This document shows positions 47,376-59,300 of a DNA stretch of 64,000 nt, piece after piece (positions within the stretch are counted from its first letter, which is position 1; every line of letters begins with the position of its first letter). The DNA comes from Symsagittifera roscoffensis (taxonomy: Eukaryota; Xenacoelomorpha; Acoela; Convolutidae), in contig NC_087071.1 in assembly GCF_963678635.1 (NCBI RefSeq), positions 25,245,821 to 25,309,820 on the forward strand. The letters run 5' to 3'. The translations under genes were made by a program, and so were the position numbers. The notes under the pieces are model-generated. The model was not told where the DNA came from. It made no database searches and worked only from the letters and a program-made list of their open reading frames with translations.

Positions 47376-50300
47376 TTAGTGTGAGTTAGTTGGTGCCAGA
47401 TAGGAGGTGGGAATGATGCCCCATGCAATGTGGTCAGCTGTGGCCTCAGTCCAGGTAGAGTCGGAGGAGGCAGTGGTCACTATGTCCCCCTTCTGGTAAC
47501 TCACATTGTTGTACTCGTCCGAATAATCATACAGCACTCGCACTACACACAACACAACAAAGGAATAGAAGAGAGACAAAAAGACGAATAGACAGACATT
47601 TGAACAGATAGAAAATTCACAAAAGAGCAACTCGTTGAGGCAACTACGATACGAAGATTACACAATTGATCATCACTTCCGGTTCATAAACAAAGCCAAC
47701 ATACAGTTGGAAAACTGTCATTGAACGTAAGTCAAAAGAACAAAAATAAAAAATCACAACTTTCGGAATTCAGAGAAAAAAAGATGGCCCTACAGCTCTT
47801 TGAACTTCTAGAACATATTATGATCGAAACTTTTTGATTAAAATAACCTAATTAGAAAACGCTGAGTCAATAAGTAAAAACAATTTTTTTCGCAGGGAAA
47901 TCTGAATTTAAAATTGAATTCCATTTTCGAAACTGAAATCGATCACGTTTTCCGTGACCGTTTTACACTTTTGCTGTTCGTTAGCGGAGTTTGCATTTCT
48001 TTTAATAAAAGAAAAGAACTGAACTTCAAAAGAAATCAAAGTCAAACCGCGAAACAATAAATTTGAGCCTGAACAAATTTCAGGACTTTTCCAGCAAAAA
48101 AATTTGAAATAAATATCATCGCGACCTATAAAAGAGTTCAGTGACTCTTTAACAAACAAAATGGTTTCTGCGATTCGCAGAGGATCTATCAAAGGCTTAT
48201 AAGGCATGCCTAAGCATAGTCCGTTTCTATAATTTCCTCACATTTTGTTGAGCAAATCTCTTTTTTGTGATTCAAGGCCGTTTTTAGCGTCTAAAAGTTT
48301 CACGTGGTACCACTGATCCAGCCTATATTGGTCAAGCAGTGGTAGACCTGTAGCTAGAGGAGGCCACAAGAAAGCTCGTCCTCGCAAACTATCATTTTCA
48401 TGGCAGGGGATCGAATAAACTATCTGCCGATATCAAACTGAACGCCTTACCACTATGCTAAGTGCTTTGAATTTTGCATTAACATGCACCAATTTGTTTC
48501 TCGCAAGATAAGAAGCATCTGCTCCACGACCGCTTGTAATTTTACTAACACTATCCACCAATAAAGCAGCTAGAATTGCCAATTTTATGCAGCAAAAACT
48601 CGACCAAAACCATGAAACTATTTGAATATTCGGATTTGAATATCCGAACTGTTGATTAGGAGTCATACTTCCTCTCATCTGCGCCACGGTCGCTTGGAAG
48701 TAAAATAGTGGCTCAGCTAATGGTGGATCTATCTGTTCTTATTTTTTCCTCAAAATTTGTACTGATAAGGAAACGCGTAATTTTCGAAATTTCAAACAAA
48801 TAGACTTTACGCTAAGCCCGTGTTTTTCTGCTTGAGTAGGAGATTAACCACTTAAGAGAAAACTACTTCTTGCTCTTGCAATAGAAGTCTTTATTTCAGA
48901 TTTGGCTGGATAGTTTTTGATTCCAAAAATCGATCAAAAATTTGACTTTTACTTGATCCATAAAATTTGCTCTACACTAAAGCATGAGACGAGCCACAGC
49001 TCTCCACGCCCTGGCTTTTAGATCGAAGATTCCGGACCCGATTCTAAAGACTGCACACGTAAAATCAGATTTAGCGAGAAGTTGTCAGTAATTGTGACGA
49101 AACTTCTAAGAAAAAAAATTTAAAAAGGGTTTTTCGTAGTCCATATCAGCTTTTCTACAAAAGATAGTTAAAACAGATTAAGCGGGAAAAATCTAAGCAC
49201 CATATTAGTTTTCGTGAACTATCAGCCTCAGAATCAGAAGGTTAGTTTTTCAAAAAAAGCATTACTTTCCAAAAAACATGCAAAATTTCAAAAACTGGAA
49301 ATTTTCTAAGGCCATACTTTTTTCAAAACGCGGAGCACAGCCGCTTGCGCAGGTAAGATTCGCCTATCCGATTTTTTTCTTTAGGTTAAACCTTTAATCT
49401 CCAATTTCGCAGGGTAATTTTTGAGAAAAAAATTAACCAATATGTCAAAAAATGGGCTTAATTTACGCCATAACTTTGTTCTACCAAAACTAGAGAAAGG
49501 AGCCGAGAAAGGTAGATCCTCATAATTTGTTCTCTTGATCGAAATCTTCTTCTCAAATGCTCAAAGGCTAGCGCATTTAATATTTGAGAAAATTAAAAAC
49601 AAAATCAAAACAAATACGCCAAAATTACGAAGGCCGTAGAACGCAGTAGCGGATTTAGGGGGGGGGGGGCGGACGCCCCTCTCTTCAGCGATTCGACCCC
49701 CTGCCGACCCCAAGGGTCCCCCTTTTGTACTGCTTTGAGATCTCCATAATTGGTGACGGACCCTAGAAATTTTTTAAAGGCGCAATTTCTTTGTCAAAAT
49801 TTTCCAAAAATGCCCAAAAACGGCTTTTTTGACCTGTTTTTTCAAAAATTTGCCTGCGGCGATTCAAAAATTTGCCTGCGGCGAAGACAATTTGGACAAG
49901 TTAGGGCCTTTATAGTGGTTTATCCATTTGGTTTGGTCGACCTAAAAAAAAATCCCATACATTTTCATAATAAATACTTTTTTTCAAACAAGACCTAACA
50001 CTAACCAAAAAAGCAGCAAGATATGCCATGAAACTGTTTATGCTTAAATTAGCTAAAAAAATGATTAAATTGAATTACACCAAAAGTGCCACCAAACTTT
50101 TATTTGCGACATACGTTTAAATAAAATCTTCGTAATAATACACTACGCTCGCGTATGTAAATAAACTTATCCCATTTGAGAAAACTGGATCAGTAGGTAG
50201 ATCCTAAAAAAACATCAAGAACTATATAAGTAAAATCACTTCGTTCTGTTGCACTTATTCATCTGTAATAGCAAAAGCTATTGCAAAAAAAACAATAATG

Positions 50301-53300
50301 AAGGTTTCAATTAAACACTTTTTGCGAAGGAAATTAATGACAATCAAGATTTACACGAACTGAAAATGAAACAAATTGCACTTACTCTTTGCCTGTACAA
50401 CATCTGCACCATTTGAGTCCCCTGTCACATCGTACTCCGCATCATCAGGCACATAGTCTCCCGCTAAACACCAACAAATAAATGTCTGGCACACTGTTAT
50501 AAACATTGCTATAAATATATATTTCAAGAGTTAAGCATATACGCTTTTTATCCTTGCAATGGGCTCCCGCCCACTTTCGCGATATATTTTAGTTTTCAGA
50601 AAATTATGCTCAATAAGCTTGAAAGCCTTCAAATGAAATGAAATGCATTATATCACTAAAAATCATACTTAACAGCATTCCAGTTTTTTTGTGGCCTGTA
50701 CCAGAATTTTTTGACGCCAATGGTAAAAACTTTGACAATCCTTTCTTCAGACTTGCCATTAATTTTGCGAGCCCCGCTGTGGCCTTTGAGGTGATATGTT
50801 ACAATAGGTGGTAATATTTGAGTGCATGTATTAATTTTGAGAACTATAATGCATAATATAGTCATTTCATTTTCAACCAATGTACATGCTGTTAAGATAG
50901 TTTTTGTAAATACAGTACTCTTTCAGATAAAAATGTTAGTCAAAAAATAAAATTTTACTCTTCTTTTGCCAAAATTTTGGATTTTGAAATAAATTATAAA
51001 TACTGTTCGAAGTATAACAAAACGCGATCCAGTTAAAAAAAAAACAGTCTTAATTTTGAAAAAACTTCAACTTTCGAATTTCATAGTAAAAAATATCTGG
51101 CGCCTTAACCCTCCTTGAATTTCAAGACACAATCAAATCAATTTGAGAAAAGTGGATCAATAGGTAAAGTTCTTATTCCGCCGGGAAATATAAATTCCAC
51201 TTACGAAACAAGAAGTCGATCAATTTTTTCATGACCTTTGCGCGCTCGTATTTATAGAGCAAATAATTCCTGCCCTTAGGCAAATGAACTGGAATTGAAC
51301 TCGAAAAGTGCACATATACCTAAGTGCATTCATAAATTTATTAATATGTATGAATGTATATCTGTAGTTAGTAGAGCATTCTAAGACCTTTTCCAGAAAA
51401 AAATCACCAAGAACTCTATGAACTACTACGTAATGAAATAACACTTCTTACGCTCAAATTTATTAATAAATAGTTTTATTGCCCAAACACAGTCCGGACT
51501 CTTTAGAGAATTAAACATGTGCCAACTAGAATTGAAGGGCAGTGTACTTACGCCCTACGCTTATTGGTCGTGTCCAGTCCATCTTCGGCTTCAAACTGTT
51601 CGGATCACTCTTTCCAAGCTTGGGGTTACTCTGCTGTTGTGGCATGGGTGGCGGTGGTGGGGGCGGAGGAGGGGGCGCAGGTGCTCCCTTTTTCCCTGCT
51701 GCAGGATTGGTTGGAGGTGGTGGGTGTGAGAGTGTCGGGGGCGGGGGCGGTTTCGGTATAGCTAAATGTAAACAAAGTTCTTGAAAGATAGCATCTACTT
51801 AACAATTTCCACCTGTATGGTATCAACTAAAGAATATCCATCTGTTTAAATGAAAACAGCAAGTTAGCCATAGCGTTTTCTGTTGAATTCTAACTTTGCT
51901 GCATTCTGATTGGTCGAAATTTCGACCAACTTTATCTTAAAAACCACCTTTCTTGAGAAGGAGGAATGGAATGTAGGTAGATCCGAAATATATTTTAGTT
52001 TTTCTTTACTGTTAATTCTTTAGTTTCAACTTCGAGTTTTATTTAACAAGCTGCTTCACCTACCAATTCCTACTTGAAATTTACTTGAAATTTGGAGAAA
52101 AAGGCGATAAATGACTTTGTGGCTTACTAGCACTTAAATGACTTGCATTTACCGTTTGCTACAGGGTTACACCTTATTTTAACTCACATTCATTAGGATT
52201 CGAATTAAGACTCTGGTTCGACTGTCCCGGCGAACTTGACGTCAGCGAGGAGCCTCCACCATTGTTGAGACTACTGCTGGATGTACCGCTAATAGCTGAA
52301 ATACAAAAGAAGGTAAAATGAATCAACTAATGGATCAGTACTTCATAAGCTTGAAAGTTGGGTTTTGCGTTTTATTTGTTACGTGATTTACACAGATGCA
52401 CCAATGAAGAACACCAGCAAATTCGCCATAAAGCAAAGTTAAAATACCAAAAAAGTTGCTTACAAACCCAACACCCCCCCCCCCCCCCCAGAGTTGGAAA
52501 CGGGCCTGAATTTGAGGCCTGGCCCGGTTGAGAAACAAAACTTGAGCTCGGGCCCTTTTTTTAAATGAAAACACGAATTTCTTAACAAAACGTAAATTGA
52601 AAAACAAAGGTGTTATTTTACCAATTTTTCCTTCCCCGGGTTGACCAAAAATGCTTATCCTACAATTTCCATATATGAAAAAATGCTTATCCTACAATTT
52701 CCTACAGTTTCATAGACTCAGAAAAGTGTAAAAAAACTCTAGGATAAGCATTCTGGAAATTGTAGGATAAAATTTTTTTCATATATGGAAATTGTAGGAT
52801 AAACATTTTTTCATATATGGAAATTGTAGGATAAACATTTTTTCATATATGGAAATTGTAGGATAAACATTTTTTCATATATGGAAATTGTAGGATAAAC
52901 ATTTTTTCATATATGGAAATTGTAGGATAAACATTTTTTCATATATGGAAATTGTAGGATAAACATTTTTTCATATATGGAAATTGTAGGATAAACATTT
53001 TTTCATATATGGAAATTGTAAGATAAGCATTTTATCATATACGCGAAATGAAATTTTTTCACTGAGACCCACTTGATACCCATAGAAAATCAAAAACTAA
53101 CTATCTGACAGTTATAATTTTTAATTTTCTGAGAAAAAAATATGACCTTGAAGCTCTTGAATTTGTATTAGCGTTGATATCGGAAAACTGAATCAATAGA
53201 TAACCTTTTTCTTCCGCTGGGTAATATGAAAATTCAAAATTAACTTTCGAGACTGATATGTAATTGCAATGCTAAACATACATGTTTTTATATGTACCAG

Positions 53301-56300
53301 TCGAACCCCGACCTGGATATTAAGACTCACATCGTAATTGCGCCATGGTCGCGTGCCAGTGGTCAAACACTAGCCACCAATATAGCAATTACACAGATGC
53401 TGTTTAATTGCAAATGATGTACCTAACCTTTGCGCATTGATGACCCCGTGCGTCCCGTGTGCTCTATCTTGTACCTCTTGTCTCCAGCAAACTTACTGGC
53501 ATTGGACACACCTGCAGTCACCCCCGTATTTTTCTATAACAGTTCACGAAATAAAACAAAGTCTGCCCTAAGATACCGTTGAAAACTTCTATTTGTTTTT
53601 ATGAAATTAAAACGACATGCTCTGAGATTCTTATAGGTTTTACAGAGGCGATGCTGCGCTTCTCAAACACTTGCGAGAACACGCCAAAAAGCAGTCCTAG
53701 ATTTCTAAAAAGTGCAATGAGAAAAAGTAAAAATAAGCCTCGAATTAGTAAAAATTCGGCGACGACTCGGACTCGAGCCTACGACTTACCGCGACCTAGA
53801 AATAAATAATTTCACGCACTAACCACTCAGCCACGGACTCTTAGTCCATCATAAACACTAGCCACAAAAAATGCCGAGAACAGATTTCCAATGCTACAGA
53901 TCGTGATTATAGCAAAAAGGCACACAAGTGAACGTCTAATGAACACTTTTATTTGCGAGTTAGGTTAGAAAAAAAGTTTTGTACAGAAATACTAGCTGCT
54001 CGTTAGCGTTAAAATTACAATAAGAAAAATTTAAAATAAGCCTCGAATTAGTAAAACTACGGCGAGGTCTCGGACGCGAGCCTACGACCTAGAAATAATG
54101 GGCCTCACTCACTAACCACTCAGCCACTGACGCTTAGTCCATCACAAACACTAGCCAAAAATAAAGCCAAGAACAGATGCTATGCAATTTCCAATGGGCT
54201 TTTTTCCAGTCCCCCCTTTGATTTTTTCTGAAATTCAATTTATGAAAATATATTTAAAAAATTCTTTCTTGTTATAAACTGCATTAAAACGTGTCAGCGT
54301 GACCAGGTGAACAAATTTTTACATTTACTACATGCAAAATGCCGTGTGAAATTTTTTTGAACAGATTAGTTTTGTAATTTTACGCGGGGTTGGGAAAGTG
54401 GAAAAGAGCCTTCCGATGCTACAGATCGTAACTATAGCAAAAAAGCACACAAGTGAACACTTTTAATGAACACTTTTATTTGCGAGTTAGGTTAGAAAAA
54501 AAAGAAGGTTCGTACTAAAACACTAGCTGCTTGCAAGCGTAATACAAAAATATGAATGCGTTCGTTCTTAAAACAAAATTACAAAAAACTACGCATCAGT
54601 TATGAGGTTAAGGTTAAGAATAATCAAATCATTAGTTTTGAGTCACTATTTCTTAAAAAAGATCCTTTAAATACCTACCAAAATTTGGCCTTGATGATTC
54701 TGAGATATAGCACGAGGTGGGGTGCCCGTCACACTTCCGTTCTGTAATGGCGGTGTGTTACCATTGCTCAGCCGCCGGTGAGAATCTTGAGTGGGTGAAG
54801 CAGCTGGCTCATCAATAGAAAACGAATGCCCAATTCTCTGCAGGTCTGCACAAAAAAAAACGACTACCAATTCGAATGCATAAAACGAATGCCCAATTCT
54901 TTGCGAAAATTTCCAAATATCGATTTAGAACTGGATCACCAACTTACAGCTAATTTGACCCAAAGATCTGAGATCTACTCTTCATGCAAGTGAAGATGCA
55001 AAACTCACGAAAACTAAACACCATCATGCAAAAACTACGCACATTTTTAGAGAATGGAAACTTACAGGCAGCTATTTCTTTCTGAAAGACAAAACAAACA
55101 TACCATGTCAACTTTTACACGGCAAACGTAGAAATGAGCTTCGTGTCTTTTCACAAGTTTGCGTATCATTTATTAGTTACCGCAGATAAGTCTGAAATTG
55201 AGGATAAAACGGTGTCCAAAAAATTAAGTTCAATTTTTGAGCACTACCAAAAGAAAAGCAAAATTACGGACCAACAAGGGCCAAAAACAGAGAAGGTGGA
55301 TCCAAGATTTTCAATAATGAACCAAAATGTACCAGTCCGTTAAAAAGCCGTAAAAAAGATTATCTGGACACCCTGCGTCGAAAATCCTTGGAACTTACCT
55401 TGAATTGATTTGGGTGCAAAATACTGTGGGGAAACGGTAGCGCTGCTCGGAGGGTTATCCACTTTCAGCTTTCCAGGCCTCCTGTAGAATTGACCTCCTA
55501 GAAACCGTTAGAAAGTGTGAGTGATGAAAACTCTTTTTCCTTTTCAAAATAGTATTCAACGACTTTGGTAACTTACCATACAATGTTTCTGTGATCGGCT
55601 AAAACAAACAAAAAACTAAGACTAAAGCTTTAACTTGTTTTTTTTCGGTGAGATTTGGGTTCTAAATTTCAAAATTTTGGATGACCTTTTTAAATTTAGG
55701 TCGACCAATTTAATTTACGAGCTATTTAAGTACCAGAAGACCCTGTTAGACCAGAAACTTCCGTGCAGCACTTTGGGCATTGTTTTGAAAGTTTTTGCTC
55801 ATTCCACCTGCCCCTAACCCTGCCCCTGAACACAAATGTAAACGATTCACTAACCTTAGATACTTCTCGAATGGCACGAAGACAGCGAATGCGCTCCATA
55901 TTCTCCAACTCCTGAAAGAAGACTCACATAAGAGTATCCACTTGATTGTACTACTGGCCTCTTTTTCTCATATTCTTGCAAGTATTTTGAGATAACAATA
56001 GAGAATAGCTGAATTGGATAGTAAATTTAGCCCCATTTTAGCCGATCCTCTATTAACCAAATAAGTCCGAAGACCTTTCATAACAAAAATAACTACTCGC
56101 GGTATTAATTTCAAACCAAATGTTTCAGAAATTCTCAAAATATGAGTTGACTATCTGATCAAAAAAGAATGAAACATAGTGAGAAACAGTTGCTCTTTTT
56201 CTTGACCTTCAAAAGTAAGTTTCTTTCTTTAAAAAAATTTGGAAAGGCCGATTACAAACTTGAGTTACGTTGTTTGAATTAACAAAAAGACAAAATCATT

Positions 56301-59300
56301 GAATTCAATTAATCTCAATTATTGTATTAAAAAGCTTTTTCTTTACATCATGTATATTCCACAGCAGATGAATGCTATCATCAATCAGATAACGGATAAG
56401 ACTGCGAGAGAGGCGTTGCTGCGGATGGCAAACAACTTAGTATCTGGTATGAGTGAACTTACAGAAAAGGTGAGCGACATACAAACCATTTGTTTTAATT
56501 TGAACGAACGGTTGAGGCTACAGGAACGTTAAACCAGTAAGGATTCCATTCTAATCAAAAATCCTCCATTTAATCTGCGAAAAAATTCGGGTGATTTTTA
56601 TGAAAAGAAGAACAAATTTCTTGATGATTCGCTAGTATTTTTCCAAGATTTGGGATACACTGAATTTACGGAGAGCTCATTGAGTGGATACAACAATATG
56701 TCGGGTACTGAAAATCTACCTCATGGATTGACCCCTACGGTTCTTGTGAAATTTTTCAAGTTGGAGGACAAATTAGCAAATAACACGTTACGAACAAAGT
56801 TTGAATAAAAAGCAACAAATTAATGGGATGAAAACATACATGAACGAGCCTCTCCTTCCTGTTGAATCAAACATAAACCAAGAGAAAATCGAAAATGGTT
56901 TCAATACATCTTCCTGGAATTGCAGCGTGTCGGTTTTGTGCAAAAATGACCGTGGGCAAGTTCGTTATGAAAAAAGTGGACCACGTGGAAGAATCAAAAA
57001 CTATGAAAAATGATATCAAAAAACAACCCATGGCTAATAGGGCGACAAGTTCTAAACGCGGTGAATCCGAAATGAAAATGACTAGAGAATCAAGAAACTA
57101 TGCTAGTTTTTCTCCCAAACTAAAAATAATGAACGCGAAAAAGTGAAGAATGTGAAATCCTATCAATTCTAGTTGTGGAAGTGCGAGCAGTCCCTCAAAA
57201 CTAAAATTTTGAGTTAATAACCTTGATGTAGCTATTATCTTTACATAAGTTGAATAAGCAAAAGCGTTGGCTCTAGAATTAACTATTAAATTTCTAAAAA
57301 TTGTCTTTTTCTCATTATCTGTTCTATTTTTTCCATATTTTCTCTCCCATAGACAAAATTTAATTTCAACAATTCGCTTAGAGGCGAACGAGTTCTTCTT
57401 TATTTTTTTTGTTCAACATGGTTTTAAATAAGGTACATACTAAAAACACGGTACTAAATCTCAGTTTTGTAACAATTCAATTATCTGTAAAACGCATTAG
57501 TCAACAAAAAATGCAATAAGCGTGAAGAACGCTTGAGGTTGAGACTAGTTGCGATTCTCAGCAAGTAATTTCTTAGTTTAGTGTCTTTTTCTTTTTTCTA
57601 GTTTTTTATTCATCTTATTCTGAAAAATCATAAAAAAACAAAACTTTCGCTACTGAAGCATAGAAGCCTAAAAGTCGTGTACCTCAATTCTTAGTTTTCT
57701 TTTTTTTCCGCTTAACTTTTTCAATACGAATTTTTGAGTGTAGTTGCGATTTTCAGCAGATAATCCAATTTTTTCCCAATCAAACTTTCTCAATTAGCAT
57801 TTTCGAGTGTAGTGGCTAAGCTCGTCTAAATTTAAATATATTTTCCTGGTTCCGATTTTCAGCAAACTGAACGAGAAGTGTCTAAACTAGATTAAGAACC
57901 TTCAGCAATTTTCAGTAATTATGGTTGAACAGAATAAAAAACGAATAAAATGAAATTTCGAAGTATAAAGAAAACCGATTGAAGTCAGAAGTTATTGTTA
58001 GAAAAAAAAACTGATTAAATGAATTTTCAAAGTATAAAGAAAACCGATTGAAGTAAGAAGTTATTGATTGAACCAGATTGCAATTCTCAGCAGTCTGCTG
58101 ATCAAATCACTTCAAAATAAAATAAAACTGGTTAAAAATACAAAAAAGTGCTTCGAAAAATATGAACAATTATTATCAAAAATCAAAATGTAAGTATATT
58201 GGCCAAAGGAATAATAGGATAAGGCCTGAAAAAGGAGTAATACCTACAACTGAACGTCCATTCTTTTGCAAACTATTCGCTCATTAGCCCAAAATCATCA
58301 ATCCCTTAAACTAAAAAGCTGCAAATTAGAGCTCTTACTGAAACATGGCTGAAAGATTAAATGGAGTTCGGTATTTTCAAATTGGCAGGTTACCAATCAA
58401 TCGAAACGGTGAATAGGAACAGACGCGGTGGAGGTGTTGCTTTTTACGTAGGCGAAGGTATTTCAGATAATAAAATTAGAGAACTGATTTCAGAAGAAAT
58501 GCAAACTTTGACTTTTTTATGCGAAAACGTCGGAGAGAAAAATATAAATGTTGTCTATATAGTACCTCAAATGAACAATTGTAAATTTCTTGATGAATTA
58601 CAAGCTGATCTGTTCGAGTTGAAAATGCAGCCTGCAGATATGCACACTGTATGTTGAGACATGAAGGTTGATGTGACTAAGTCGAGAAGTGACTCTCTAA
58701 ATCTTGAGAACAGCCTGCTACTGTTTGGGTTAAAATTATTTTAAAAAAAAAATACTCGAGTAACTAAAAACAGTCAGTCAACAATTGATGTATTTCGTAA
58801 CAATTTAAAATCGATTGTCATGGTCGAACACAACTCAATAACGGACCACGAGGCGGTAGAAATTGAAGCACCATTTCTTACTGAAAACAAAACTTTGCTT
58901 AAGAAACAAAATCTTGAATTTTTAACTGACTGGAACGTTTTGGAGAACCATGAGACTTTGCTAAGTTGAATTTGGCGCTGTGGCAGACCCCTGAAAAACT
59001 TGAGTTGAAAAAAGATACTGAAGATGTGAATGGTTGCATTTCATAGCTCCTAATAGCTATCCAATCTAATTGTAAGATATTCATTCCTAAGCTCCCAATA
59101 AGTAAAAAAAAAAAGAAAAACTGAAAAACAGCTAAATTTCAAAATGAGAGTAACAGCTGGATTAAATTATAGAAAAAATAATTGAACAAAAAGAGTGATT
59201 GTAATCTTGATAAGTTCCACGAACAACAAAAAAAAGTTGAAAAGCTTGTGTCGAAAATCAAAAAGTTCTTTCTTTGAGAGAAGACAGAAAAGAAAGAGCC

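Noticed and set aside
48395-48470. Genuine tRNA gene on the minus strand
   Set aside because: A and B boxes are good but acceptor and anticodon stems do not pair; it belongs to the SINE-like families.
51517-51826. Gly/Trp-rich and other frames on the plus strand (and the off-frame minus one) at the polyproline exon
   Set aside because: They are shadows of the SH3 gene's polyproline exon (51,552-51,761), which has correct splice sites and phase.
52780-53035. CRISPR array
   Set aside because: The 32-bp units are contiguous with no unique spacers, and the host is an animal.
55066-55081. 16-bp microexon candidate in the SH3 gene
   Set aside because: It has AG and GT flanks, but 16 bp would break the frame between the exons at 55,399 and 54,845, which join perfectly without it.
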